13,040 nt of DNA from Bacillota bacterium (GTDB taxonomy: Bacteria > Bacillota > Desulfitobacteriia > Desulfitobacteriales > JAJXUE01). The position numbers were made by a program, and so were the translations under genes. Positions within the stretch are counted from its first letter, which is position 1, and every line of letters begins with the position of its first letter. Positions 6,476-13,040 of this stretch are shown one piece after another. The DNA is taken from the NCBI GenBank assembly GCA_021786555.1, contig JAJYNB010000035.1:1-13040 (forward strand), given 5' to 3'. Under the pieces are notes generated by a model that did not search any database, had not been told where the DNA came from, and saw only the letters and a program-made list of their open reading frames with translations.

Positions 6476-7246
6476 TCATAGATAGAAGTCCTTGTACTTG
6501 TCCTTGGGCGCCACCTTTCCCGCCGACGGGTTCTTACCGCTTCGCAGCCGGTTTTGCCGCTCCTGAAATCTCTTGTCATCCTCAAATACTGCTTGCAGGG
6601 TCCTGATGTTCTTCTTGTCCCATTCGCGCAGGATGGAGTTGATATAGCGCCAGTTGGGTGTTTGGTTCAGCACGGCCCGTTTTAATGCTTCCAGGATAAG
6701 TTCCTGGGAAAACCCGCACCCTTCCTGCCATTCGATTACATTGGTGCACTCAATCTCGGTCAGGGGCCTTCCGAACTCCTGTTCAAAGGCCTTGACCAAG
6801 ACCCGTATCTCATTATTCAGCTTTCCGGTCAAAGTTGTCTGGCCCTTGACAGCCTTTTTCCGTTCTTCCAGGTCCCTGGCCTTGCTCACAGCCCAGATTT
6901 CGGACAATTTTTCCATCAGCCCGCCCAAAGCATAGGCTGGCACAAGCTGCCCGGTCTGGGGCAGGAATATTTTTTCAATTGAAATGATTTTGTCTTCAAT
7001 CAGCCGCCCCAACATGTTCTCTACCCGTTCACTGCCAATGCCCATTAGGTCCGCCAGTTCAGCAGGCGAAGGGTAAGGATTATCCTGCCTGAGGCTGATC
7101 AACTGCAGGATTAAAATAACTTCACCCTCCTGCAGGCCCAAGAGGGAATAATTATACAACAGCAGCTTTGGAACCGGCACAACTCCCGCCAGCATTAAAT
7201 CGGCTCCAAAATCTCCACACAGATTCGCCTTGTTTGCCATCTCCAC
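6476..7246 (-). CDS. dnaD: DnaD-domain primosome protein
   Basis: This 256-residue DnaD-family replication initiation protein bridges DNA-bound initiator and helicase loader in Firmicutes. An N-terminal winged-helix-like region (about 28-100) is followed by the DnaD C-terminal domain (about 145-212), with the typical YINSILREW motif (201-209). A basic tail rich in K, R and Q (about 213-256) would bind DNA. The reading frame opens with GTG at 7246, and an ATG lies two codons later at 7240. AGAGGG is 4 nt from the GTG and 10 nt from the ATG, so the exact start is unresolved. It is the first gene of a two-gene unit with dnaC. No convincing promoter was found upstream. Confidence 0.87.
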   Translation of the reverse strand: MEMANKANLCGDFGADLMLAGVVPVPKLLLYNYSLLGLQEGEVILILQLISLRQDNPYPSPAELADLMGIGSERVENMLGRLIEDKIISIEKIFLPQTGQLVPAYALGGLMEKLSEIWAVSKARDLEERKKAVKGQTTLTGKLNNEIRVLVKAFEQEFGRPLTEIECTNVIEWQEGCGFSQELILEALKRAVLNQTPNWRYINSILREWDKKNIRTLQAVFEDDKRFQERQNRLRSGKNPSAGKVAPKDKYKDFYL

Positions 7247-7317
7247 CCAACCCTCTTTCCTAGTCTAGATAAAAGTAATTCGTGAAGTTTTCCCTTTCTC
7301 CTGCCGGAGCAAAATCC

Positions 7318-7347
7318 TTAACCCGCAGACGAAACCTGTGATATAAT
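7318..7347 (+). promoter_or_regulatory. candidate extended -10 promoter upstream of the EamA transporter
   Basis: A perfect TATAAT (7342-7347) is preceded by TG at 7339-7340, forming TG-N-TATAAT. A weak -35, TTAACC (7318-7323), lies 18 bp upstream. The transcript would start near 7354 and cross a tandem heptamer and a REP hairpin before reaching the transporter at 7624, giving a leader of about 270 nt. Confidence 0.45.
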
Positions 7348-7367
7348 TTTTTCGTGGCTGTAACTGC

Positions 7368-7416
<49 letters not shown>

Positions 7417-7419
7417 GAG

Positions 7420-7464
7420 AGAACCGTCGAATGAGTCAGTTGGGGACGGTTCTTGATTGACTCA
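7420..7464. repeat. REP-like hairpin, GGGGACGGTTCT loop
   Basis: A 33-bp unit at 7432-7464 has the stem TGAGTCA/TGACTCA around a loop containing GGGGACGGTTCT. AGAACCGTC (7420-7428) can instead pair with GACGGTTCT (7445-7453), so two alternative structures are possible. The unit matches the first element of the array at 8577 in stem, loop and length. Confidence 0.8.
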
Positions 7465-7623
7465 CTTAGAAGTCACAATCAGAACGGCTTATCTTCTCTT
7501 CAACCATTCTGCCTTAAAATTAAATAAAGAAAGTTTCACTCAGCAGTGGTGCCGCCCAGCGGCATGTAAGTCTGAATTCTGAATACCCGTGGCTATGTTT
7601 CGCCCAAGAAAGTTGGTGACAAA

Positions 7624-8562
7624 GTGCCTAAGAGCACCAAGGGTTTTATCCTTGTGTTTGTATCCGCCTTTTGCTTTGCCCTGCTCCCGATTTTTGGCAA
7701 GTATGCATATTCCCTTGGCATCACACCCCTGAATCTGTTGGCTTGGCGCTTTATCGTTGCTGCAGCCGCGCTCTGGTTGACCGTACCTTTTCTGGTGGGC
7801 CGCAAACTTAAAGTAAGGGCCATCGATCTCCTGCACTTCGTGCTGCAGGGTATCATCGGCTACGGACTGGCCTCTATCGGCTATTTCAACGCCTTAACCT
7901 ATATGGACGCTTCTTTGGTGAGCATCCTGTTTTACACCTATCCAGTCCTGGTGACTATTCTCTCCCGGCTGATTTTCCGGGAAAAACTTTCCCCTCTCCG
8001 CTGGCTGATTATCGCGATGACCTTTGTTGGCTCCTTTTTGGTAACCAACCTGCTGCAAACCACCCTCGGCCAGGTTCCCTGGAAGGGTGTTCTGTTTGGA
8101 CTTCAGGCCGCGCTGGCCTATTCTGTGTTCAACATCTACAGCCAGAAAACCACGGCCCGGACCCAGCCTCTGGTGGTGTCCACCTATGCGGTGAGCTCCA
8201 TGGCTGTTTTCTTCGTGCTCATTGTTCCCAAGCACGAGCTGCTGAATATCAATATGCCCTTGCTGGTAATATCCCTTATCATCGGCCTTGTGTCTACAAT
8301 CATCCCCATCATTACCTACCTGACCGGCATCAAACATATCGGGGCCAGCCGGGCCGCTGTTATCAGCACCTTTGAGCCCGTGTTCACCCTCATTCTGGCC
8401 TTTTTCATCCTCGGCGATCACCTGACCTTCTCCCAAACCATCGGAGCAGCCCTAATCTTCGCCGGCATCCTCGTCCTCCAGCTGGAAAGAAAGCCAAACC
8501 CTCAGCTAGAACAAGGCGACAGTTCCAGCGTCCTGGCTACTAGGACACGGGGACGGTTCTGA
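7624..8562 (+). CDS. DMT-superfamily transporter, EamA family
   Basis: This 312-residue inner-membrane protein has ten predicted helices in two homologous EamA halves (about 5-140 and 150-290). Typical features are SVSAFCFALLPIFGKYAY-like helix 1, NALTYMDASLVSILFYTYPV in the first half, and the mirrored GIKHIGASRAAVISTFEPVF in the second. The family exports or imports small metabolites such as amino acids. The substrate cannot be predicted. The start is GTG at 7624 with a weak GGTGA 4 nt upstream; no better in-frame start exists. The last codons (about 8540-8562, residues TRTRGRF) lie inside a REP hairpin, so the C-terminal tail appears to be contributed by a repeat insertion. The original protein probably ended slightly earlier or differently. 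Confidence 0.88.
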   Translation: MPKSTKGFILVFVSAFCFALLPIFGKYAYSLGITPLNLLAWRFIVAAAALWLTVPFLVGRKLKVRAIDLLHFVLQGIIGYGLASIGYFNALTYMDASLVSILFYTYPVLVTILSRLIFREKLSPLRWLIIAMTFVGSFLVTNLLQTTLGQVPWKGVLFGLQAALAYSVFNIYSQKTTARTQPLVVSTYAVSSMAVFFVLIVPKHELLNINMPLLVISLIIGLVSTIIPIITYLTGIKHIGASRAAVISTFEPVFTLILAFFILGDHLTFSQTIGAALIFAGILVLQLERKPNPQLEQGDSSSVLATRTRGRF

Positions 8563-8570
8563 TGTCCTAG
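8540..8570. repeat. REP-like hairpin overlapping the transporter stop codon
   Basis: CTAGGACA (8540-8547) and TGTCCTAG (8563-8570) pair around a loop containing GGGGACGGTTCT. The transporter's TGA stop (8560-8562) is in the loop. The stem sequence differs from the neighbouring units while the loop is the same. Confidence 0.8.
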
Positions 8571-8576
8571 CTGCTT

Positions 8577-8757
8577 TGAGTCACCTGGGGACGGTTCTCC
8601 AGTGACTCAAAAGCGAGCCAAAAGGGGACGGTCCCCAGGTGGCTCAAAAGTGAGCCAGGAGAGAACCGTCCCCAGGTGGCTCAAAAGTGAGTCAGGAGAG
8701 GACCGTCCCCAGGTGGCTCAAAAGTGAGCCAAGAGAGAACCGTCCCCAGGTGGCTCA
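8577..8757. repeat. array of five 33-bp hairpin units with AAAG linkers
   Basis: Five 33-bp units lie at 8577-8609, 8614-8646, 8651-8683, 8688-8720 and 8725-8757. Each is separated from the next by the same 4 bp, AAAG, giving a strict 37-bp period. Each has TGAGYCA-like and TGRCTCA-like ends forming a stem. The loop is GGGGACGGTTCT in unit 1, a self-palindromic GGGGACGGTCCCC in unit 2, and the reverse orientation (AGAACCGTCCCC or AGGACCGTCCCC) in units 3-5. Orientation therefore flips across unit 2. This is a BIME-like REP cluster between convergent genes and it is non-coding. Confidence 0.88.
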
Positions 8758-8769
8758 CTTGGAACAAGA

Positions 8770-8811
8770 AGAGCCGCAGTTTACCCGAAAAGGTAAGCTG
8801 CGGCTCTTTTT
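8770..8811 (+). terminator. strong rho-independent terminator between convergent genes
   Basis: AGAGCCGCAG (8770-8779) pairs with CTGCGGCTCT (8798-8807). TTACC/GGTAA extends the stem around a CGAAAA loop, and TTTTT follows on the plus strand. It ends transcripts from the transporter and repeat array. On the minus strand the tail after the stem is a poor U-tract (TTCTTG), so its use by the liaF-like operon is less certain. Confidence 0.85.
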
Positions 8812-8813
8812 GT

Positions 8814-9722
8814 TTACTGTGCTTGCACCCTTACGCTGCTCACTGCTACGGACATGTCCATGTCTACACTGCTGGCTGCGCTGTCGAAGTTGGCAGATGT
8901 GTAGGTGTTGCCGTTTTTGTTGAGGTCTGACCTGCCTTGAAAATCAATATTGGCCAGGGCGCCGCTGAAATTAATCCTCAGACCCACATCTTTCGGTACT
9001 ACCAGGGTGATGCTGGAGGCGCCGCTCTTAATAGTTCCTTTGGTCTTCTGCCCGGTCTGACCGAAGATCATATTCACATCGGCTGCGCCAAGCTGCAATT
9101 TCAGGTTGTTCAGCTTGATTTTGCTGAAATCCATCTTGGCTGATACTGCCCCTGCGTTGATGTCCAGATCCAAGGGCAGTTTATCTGTAAGTTTTAAGTC
9201 CAATACGTCGGGACTGTTCGGAGAAAATTTGACGTTCTTTGGCAAGGCCAATGACAATCTGGCTGAACCGCTGTCATAGCGAATGGAAGGTTCCCCATTG
9301 TTGGCAGTGATGCTCCCCTGCGCAAATCCCTGACTGGTCGCTCCCAGACTGATGTCAGCTCCCCCGCCGACGATGGATACCCCGCCACTGTTGACCCCCT
9401 GGGGCAGGCTGTAGTCGAAGTTGCGCGTTACTGCATTGTGCGAGTTATAAAAGGGCGGGACCCAGAAATAGGGGCGGGATGCGGGAGGGAGGAAGATGCT
9501 CATCCCCAGCATCACCAAGCCCAACACCAAAAAGGCAAAGCTGATAGGAAACCTGCGGTTCAAGATCAATCCCAAGCCGATTACAATCAGCACCACGGGC
9601 CAGAAATCAATAAAGGAGCCGAAGAAGTTCCAGTCCAGAGCACCATAGTTGAATAGCAGAAACACAACTCCCAGGAAAATCAGGAACAGGCCGTTGCTGA
9701 TGGTGCGAAAACTAAATTTCAT
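8814..9722 (-). CDS. LiaF-like envelope stress protein
   Basis: This 302-residue membrane protein has three hydrophobic helices in a LiaF/DUF5668-like N-terminal region (about 10-26, 40-54 and 60-78). A long extracytoplasmic C-terminal domain (about 105-302) of repeated short beta strands follows, with recurring 'aGAasv' turns (GGGADISL, NAGAVSAKMDFS, LGAADVNM, KSGASSITL), as in the LiaF C-terminal/toast-rack fold. LiaF in Bacillus inhibits the LiaS sensor kinase; no LiaRS genes are in this window, so the role is only inferred as envelope monitoring. The start at 9722 was chosen over an in-frame start at 9803 because GGGGGG lies 7 nt upstream and its ATG overlaps the TGA of the upstream pspC-like gene (ATGA), implying coupled translation. 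Confidence 0.85.
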   Translation of the reverse strand: MKFSFRTISNGLFLIFLGVVFLLFNYGALDWNFFGSFIDFWPVVLIVIGLGLILNRRFPISFAFLVLGLVMLGMSIFLPPASRPYFWVPPFYNSHNAVTRNFDYSLPQGVNSGGVSIVGGGADISLGATSQGFAQGSITANNGEPSIRYDSGSARLSLALPKNVKFSPNSPDVLDLKLTDKLPLDLDINAGAVSAKMDFSKIKLNNLKLQLGAADVNMIFGQTGQKTKGTIKSGASSITLVVPKDVGLRINFSGALANIDFQGRSDLNKNGNTYTSANFDSAASSVDMDMSVAVSSVRVQAQ

Positions 9723-10165
9723 CCTTTGTCCCCCCCATTTCTTCCGCGTACCATTATCAGCACCCCAATAAAAATCAGCACCAGGGGCCACATCCGGTCC
9801 CACCTGAACGCAGGAAAAATGCGGTCCAGGAAGAACATCACACCCAGGCCAATCAAGATTATGCCAGCCAGCTGCCGGTGTTTCTCCCTGCGCTTCATCC
9901 TGCTCTCGTCATCCACCATTACCTCATGCGGCTCGTGCATGCTGCTGTAATCCCGCTTGGCGCCGCCAGAAGCGGCGTGCTCCGGGTTCAAAGGAATAAT
10001 AATCCACGCTACCAGGTAAGCAAACAGGCCCACACCGCCCGCTAACACGGTAACAAGCACAATCAGCCTTACCAGAGTCACATCGACTTCGAAGTAATCC
10101 GCCAGACCGCCCGCAATCCCTCCTAACATTTTATCTCTGCCTGAGCGATACAATCTTCTGGTCAT
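9719..10165 (-). CDS. PspC-domain membrane protein
   Basis: This 148-residue protein begins with a PspC domain (about 1-62; RRLYRSGRDKMLGGIAGGLA, then a transmembrane helix at about 31-58). A charged cytoplasmic linker (about 62-97) leads to two more helices (about 99-115 and 125-139) that resemble the LiaI/DUF5668 module of its neighbour. PspC proteins take part in phage-shock or envelope-stress responses, sensing membrane damage or tethering PspA. No pspA is seen here. It is first in an operon with the liaF-like gene (4-bp overlap). AAAGGA precedes the ATG by about 9 nt, and a SigW-like ECF promoter lies about 40 bp upstream, consistent with an envelope-stress unit. Confidence 0.87.
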   Translation of the reverse strand: MTRRLYRSGRDKMLGGIAGGLADYFEVDVTLVRLIVLVTVLAGGVGLFAYLVAWIIIPLNPEHAASGGAKRDYSSMHEPHEVMVDDESRMKRREKHRQLAGIILIGLGVMFFLDRIFPAFRWDRMWPLVLIFIGVLIMVRGRNGGDKG

Positions 10166-10204
10166 AATCCTTCGTCCTTTCTCATCGGTTTCAACTCACC
10201 GGGT

Positions 10205-10232
10205 AATACGCACGATTATGGAGTTAGTTTCA
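10205..10232 (-). promoter_or_regulatory. ECF sigma (SigW-type) promoter of the pspC-liaF operon
   Basis: On the minus strand TGAAAC (10227-10232) and CGTATT (10205-10210) are separated by exactly 16 bp. The Bacillus SigW consensus is TGAAAC-N16-CGTATA, so 11 of 12 positions match at the correct spacing. It lies 40 bp before the pspC start, in the right direction. Control of phage-shock-like membrane genes by ECF sigma factors is known in Firmicutes. Confidence 0.65.
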
Positions 10233-10388
10233 CACAGCCTATGCATTTTCCGGGAAATTTTCTCGCCCTGCTCCATGCAGATTTTGTCACAATCTTTTGT
10301 TATTTTTTGGAAGGTATTTTGATAGGTCAAGTGTAATTACAAGAACAAACCCATGCCCTGCAAGCTAAACATTAGGAGGTACAAGCTT

Positions 10389-10979
10389 ATGGACTACAGA
10401 GGTGAGGTCGCAAAATTTATTCAGAAGGTCGGTCATCACCCGGCATGGGGCTTAAACCATTGCCAGCGGGTATATCATATGGTGCCTGAAATTGCGGGCA
10501 CCTATGTCTATGATGACGAAATAATATTTCTTGCCGCTATGCTTCACGACACCGGCTCTTACCCGGGTTATTCCCTGCCAAACGTGGACCACACCCTGCG
10601 GTCCAAGGGAGTGGCCGGCAATCTTCTGAACGAACTGAAATACCCAACCGACAAGCTGCCCTTTGTGCTTGACGCCATTGAAAGCCATATGTTTTATTCC
10701 GAACCAGGCCGGTCCATTGAAGCAATCCTGCTGCGGGATTCGGACATCCTGGACTTTCTCGGCAACATCGGCATTCTGCGCCTGTTCAGTATCGTAGGCT
10801 TGGACGAGTGGGCGTCAACCCCGGAGGAAGCCTTGGACCGGGCCAGAACCTTTGCCGATGCCCTCCCGGGCAAGATTCAGACCCGGTTGGCCAAGCGGAT
10901 CGCCGTCAAGCGCCGTGAAGAGACCCTGCGCTTTCTCAACGGCCTGAAACGCCAGACTGTCAATTACAAGTACGTATAG
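10389..10979 (+). CDS. HD-domain phosphohydrolase
   Basis: This 196-residue soluble protein has an HD metal-dependent phosphohydrolase domain over about residues 15-140. Metal-ligand candidates appear in order: H24 (GLNHCQRV), the H53-D54 pair in AAMLHDTG, H100 (IESHMF) and D117/D119 (LLRDSDILD). HD enzymes cleave phosphate esters of nucleotides or cyclic nucleotides. The substrate is not predictable. The arginine- and lysine-rich C-terminal helix (about 165-190) could touch nucleic acid or nucleotide. The start at 10389 has AGGAGGT 8 nt upstream; an in-frame ATG at 10353 does not. It stands alone, divergent from the pspC operon, with a hairpin downstream. Confidence 0.85.
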   Translation: MDYRGEVAKFIQKVGHHPAWGLNHCQRVYHMVPEIAGTYVYDDEIIFLAAMLHDTGSYPGYSLPNVDHTLRSKGVAGNLLNELKYPTDKLPFVLDAIESHMFYSEPGRSIEAILLRDSDILDFLGNIGILRLFSIVGLDEWASTPEEALDRARTFADALPGKIQTRLAKRIAVKRREETLRFLNGLKRQTVNYKYV

Positions 10980-11004
10980 CCCCCCTCCCTCTGCCACAAA
11001 TACA

Positions 11005-11040
11005 AAGGCTCCACACCACTTTTGCAGTGATGTGGAGCTT
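11005..11040. terminator. hairpin terminator after the HD gene
   Basis: GCTCCACA (11008-11015) pairs with TGTGGAGC (11031-11038). An inner CACT/AGTG extension surrounds the 5-nt loop. The plus-strand tail is TTCTTGTC and the minus-strand tail is TTTGTATTTG, so neither U-tract is ideal. It lies 28 bp after the HD stop and probably works in both directions between convergent genes. Confidence 0.6.
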
Positions 11041-11077
11041 CTTGTCATTGAGTTAAGAAAAACGTTACCCTTTAACT

Positions 11078-11157
11078 GTGTCAGGGGGACAGGTCCCTTG
11101 ACACTCCATGAAATGGTGGGAAAGATTGCGGTGTCAAGGGACCTGTCCCCTTGACAC
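11078..11157. repeat. 80-bp paired-hairpin repeat element, copy 2
   Basis: Arms of 27 bp (11078-11104 and 11131-11157) are inverted repeats matching at 26 of 27 positions around a 26-bp centre. The centre matches that of the 5466-5545 copy at 22 of 26 positions (core GGTGGGAAAGATTGCGG). Each arm also folds alone, with GTGTCAAGGG/CCCTTGACAC stems. Compared with copy 1, bases inside the arms have changed on both sides together, so pairing is retained. It ends 3 bp before the stop codon of the GIY-YIG gene. Confidence 0.87.
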
Positions 11158-11160
11158 TAA

Positions 11161-11415
11161 TTACTCAGCCTTAAATCCACTTACCAGCTCGGCCTTGTCC
11201 TGGTGGCTGAGCTTTTTCAATTCCGCCTCGCGTGAAAGGGCCTCCCCTTTGCTCGCAAAGGATTGCCAATATACCAGTTCAACGGGCAGGCGGGACCGGG
11301 TGCACTTGGATGCTTTGCCCGCCTGGTGAGCTGCAAGGCGCCTCTCCAGGTTAACCGTATATCCGCTGTAAAAGCTGCCGTCGGCACAGCGCAGCATATA
11401 GACATAATTGCTCAT
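11161..11415 (-). CDS. GIY-YIG nuclease domain protein (YhbQ/UPF0213 type)
   Basis: This 84-residue protein consists almost entirely of a single GIY-YIG domain. It shows the YVYMLRCADGSFYSGYT signature (4-20), the conserved arginine in LERRL (R25/R26), the CTRSRLPVELVY segment (38-49) and the catalytic glutamate region SREAELKKL (61-69, E63). Stand-alone members such as YhbQ/YazA are small structure-linked DNA endonucleases whose physiological role is unsettled. The length is normal for the family. It begins 8 bp after the stop of the MBL ribonuclease gene. GGAGAG lies about 12 nt before its ATG, longer than ideal. The two genes are probably co-transcribed. Confidence 0.87.
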   Translation of the reverse strand: MSNYVYMLRCADGSFYSGYTVNLERRLAAHQAGKASKCTRSRLPVELVYWQSFASKGEALSREAELKKLSHQDKAELVSGFKAE

Positions 11416-11423
11416 GACCGCAA

Positions 11424-13037
11424 TTATCTCTCCTGCCGCTGACGCAGCTTGCTTTCAACCACCTCGGTAATCTCCTGGATGCTTCGCTTCAGGCGGTAGA
11501 GATCCTTTTCCCGGCTGCCCGTCTCCACCAGCTCTTTCACTCTCCTGTGCAGCTGCTGTACAGCTTTGTTAAGCTGCGCCTTGGTGACCTGCTCGGGCTC
11601 ATACCTCCGGAGCGGAACCTCCTCTTTTGGCGCTTCCACCTTAACCTGAGAAGGATCAGGGGGAATGCGTTTCAGGCCGGCTTCAGACCATTCAAAGGTC
11701 TCACCCAGGCCGGGAATAAGGGGATCCAGGCCGGTAATCTCTTTGATTTTGCCGGCTAATTCGGCCTGGGCCGACGGCTCGCCATGAATCAGAATTATTC
11801 CTTTGACAGGCCCGCCGAAGCAGCGGACCCAGTTTAAGAGGCCGGCTTGATCGGCGTGGGCGGAAAACCCGTCAATGGATACAATCTTAGCCCTTACAGC
11901 CACCTCTTCCCCGTGAATCATTACCCGTTTTTCCCCATTTACCAGGCGCCGGCCCAAAGTGCCTTCCGCTTGATATCCCACAAAGAGAATGGTGGATTCC
12001 GGGCGCCAAAGATTGTGCCGCAAGTGGTGCTTGATCCGGCCCGCGTCCGCCATGCCGCTGGCGGCGATAATAATGGACCGGCCTTTAATTTCATTCAGTG
12101 CCCTGGAATCATTCGCGGTCTGACTGAAATGCAGGCGCGGCATGTTTAAGGGGTCATCCCCGCCCTTAATCATATCCTGGGTCTCCCTGTCAAAATAGCG
12201 GAGGTTGTGGCGGAAAACTTCCGTTGCTGCGATGGCCAGGGGACTGTCGATATAAATATCAGCAGGCGCGATTTCGCTGTTTTCGAACAGTTCAGACAGG
12301 TAATAGAGAATATCCTGGGTGCGTTCCACCGCAAAAGCTGGTATGATCACGTTCCCTCCCCGCTGAAACGTGTCGTTTATCACTTCCTTCAGGATGTCCA
12401 GCTTATCCACTCCGGTCTCATGCAGCCTGTTACCGTAGGTTGACTCCATGATGACATAGTCCGCCGCTTCAAGACAGCTGGGGTCTTCAATATAGGGTTG
12501 GTGGGTATTGCCGATATCGCCTGAGAAAACCAGTTTATTCTGCTGGTTCCCCTCCGTTACCCACACTTCTATGTTTGCCGACCCCAGGATATGGCCCGCG
12601 TCTTTAAAACGGATTTGAACTTCAGGATAAAGCTGGATAACCTCGTTATATTCCACGCCCTTAAAGTTCTTCAGGCATTCGGCAGCCTCATCAGCGGTGT
12701 AAATTGGGTTTAAGGGAGACAGCCCGGCCCGGGCCCGCTTGCGGTTTTTGCGTTCGACCTCCATCTCCTGGATATGGCCGCTGTCCGGCAGCATGATTTT
12801 GCACAACTCCATCGTAGCCTGGGTGGTGGTCACCTTGCCCGAATAGCCGTCCTTAAACAGCTTGGGAATCAGCCCGCTGTGGTCTGTGTGGGCATGGGTG
12901 AGGAGGCAGTGGGAAATTTCGCCCGGATTGAATGGAAAACTATGGTAATTGCGTTCCTTAGTTTCCTTGTTGCCCTGATACAGACCGCAGTCAATCAAGA
13001 TCTTGTGTTGACTGGTTTCCAGCAGATAACAGGACGG
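11424..13037 (-). CDS. beta-CASP metallo-beta-lactamase RNA-processing nuclease, 5' end incomplete
   Basis: This MBL-fold protein of the CPSF/beta-CASP family, which cleaves RNA, has no true start in view. In the readable 538 residues the family motifs are complete: LTHAHTDHSG (zinc site), AGHILGSA, FSGDIGN, ESTYGNR, the beta-CASP insert with YIDSPLAIAATEVF, SGMADAGRIKHHL, GFSAHADQ and ILIHGEP. A lysine/arginine/glutamate-rich, probably coiled tail of about 80 residues follows (VTKAQLNKAVQQLHRRVKEL onward), beyond the usual RMMBL end. The frame runs upstream past the nominal TTG at 12998, through SCYLLETSQHKILIDCG, as expected for the family. It then meets an in-frame TAG at 13038-13040, the last codon of the window, where homologues read V-T/A-G-S-C. 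A 2-nt deletion, natural or a sequencing error, would explain this. Confidence 0.85.
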   Translation of the reverse strand, partial: PSCYLLETSQHKILIDCGLYQGNKETKERNYHSFPFNPGEISHCLLTHAHTDHSGLIPKLFKDGYSGKVTTTQATMELCKIMLPDSGHIQEMEVERKNRKRARAGLSPLNPIYTADEAAECLKNFKGVEYNEVIQLYPEVQIRFKDAGHILGSANIEVWVTEGNQQNKLVFSGDIGNTHQPYIEDPSCLEAADYVIMESTYGNRLHETGVDKLDILKEVINDTFQRGGNVIIPAFAVERTQDILYYLSELFENSEIAPADIYIDSPLAIAATEVFRHNLRYFDRETQDMIKGGDDPLNMPRLHFSQTANDSRALNEIKGRSIIIAASGMADAGRIKHHLRHNLWRPESTILFVGYQAEGTLGRRLVNGEKRVMIHGEEVAVRAKIVSIDGFSAHADQAGLLNWVRCFGGPVKGIILIHGEPSAQAELAGKIKEITGLDPLIPGLGETFEWSEAGLKRIPPDPSQVKVEAPKEEVPLRRYEPEQVTKAQLNKAVQQLHRRVKELVETGSREKDLYRLKRSIQEITEVVESKLRQRQER

Positions 13038-13040
13038 CTA

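Noticed and set aside
7550..7564. TGCCGC/GCGGCA hairpin in the transporter leader
   Set aside because: It has a 3-nt loop, no U-tract, and no riboswitch-like conserved core around it.
8577..8757. Regular repeats with a 37-bp period resembling a CRISPR array
   Set aside because: The intervening bases are a constant 4-bp AAAG rather than unique spacers, the units flip orientation, and there are no cas genes. It is a REP-type hairpin array.
8687..8930. Overlapping plus-strand reading frames of 68-78 codons
   Set aside because: They arise from the 37-bp repeat units and then run through the terminator and antisense to the liaF-like gene. No ribosome site.
9723..9803. Longer N-terminus for the LiaF-like protein (27 more residues)
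   Set aside because: It would overlap pspC deeply. The ATGA overlap with a GGGGGG site supports the start at 9722.
10353..10388. Longer N-terminus for the HD-domain protein (12 more residues)
   Set aside because: AGGAGGT lies directly before the ATG at 10389 and would be coding in the longer version.

Overview
The window looks like chromosome from a Gram-positive anaerobe of the Clostridia/Peptococcaceae type. The signs are strong GGAGG-type ribosome sites, a DnaD-DnaC primosome gene pair, a LiaF/PspC envelope module, and a NapC/NirT-type cytochrome expanded to ten hemes like those of metal-respiring Firmicutes. The lineage is an inference from gene content. No rRNA, tRNA or other taxonomic marker is present.

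Layout. Bases 1-403 hold no convincing complete gene. They carry a series of TTCGACA-like motifs, often exactly 10 bp apart, which resembles the transposase-binding end of a Tn7/Tn5053-like transposon lying mostly outside the window. Next, on the minus strand, come a membrane-anchored decaheme cytochrome c (404-1540) and a 51-residue four-cysteine protein (1789-1944), each with its own terminator. On the plus strand a two-gene unit encodes a TPR protein and an O-antigen ligase/polymerase-like membrane protein (2210-4348). It converges on a short pyruvate kinase that lacks the C-terminal domain (4343-5386, minus); that gene's terminator stem lies inside the end of the ligase gene. Upstream of it, also on the minus strand, is the dnaD-dnaC pair (5646-7246).

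Bases 7247-7623 contain an extended -10 promoter, a tandem heptamer and a REP-like hairpin. They precede a DMT/EamA transporter (7624-8562), whose last codons run into another REP hairpin and then a five-unit hairpin array (8577-8757). A translationally coupled pspC-liaF-like operon (8814-10165, minus) has a very good match to an ECF sigma (SigW-type) promoter. An HD-domain phosphohydrolase (10389-10979, plus), a GIY-YIG nuclease (11161-11415, minus) and a beta-CASP metallo-beta-lactamase ribonuclease (11424 to the right edge, minus) complete the window.

How it fits together. Most genes are housekeeping or envelope functions in small units. The unusual content is the repeat system. At least nine hairpins share a GGGGACGG-type loop on stems of different sequence. 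Some stand alone, some form a 37-bp-period array, and some form two 80-bp paired elements (5466-5545 and 11078-11157). No mobilising enzyme is encoded here, so the repeats probably depend on a REP-associated transposase elsewhere in the genome.
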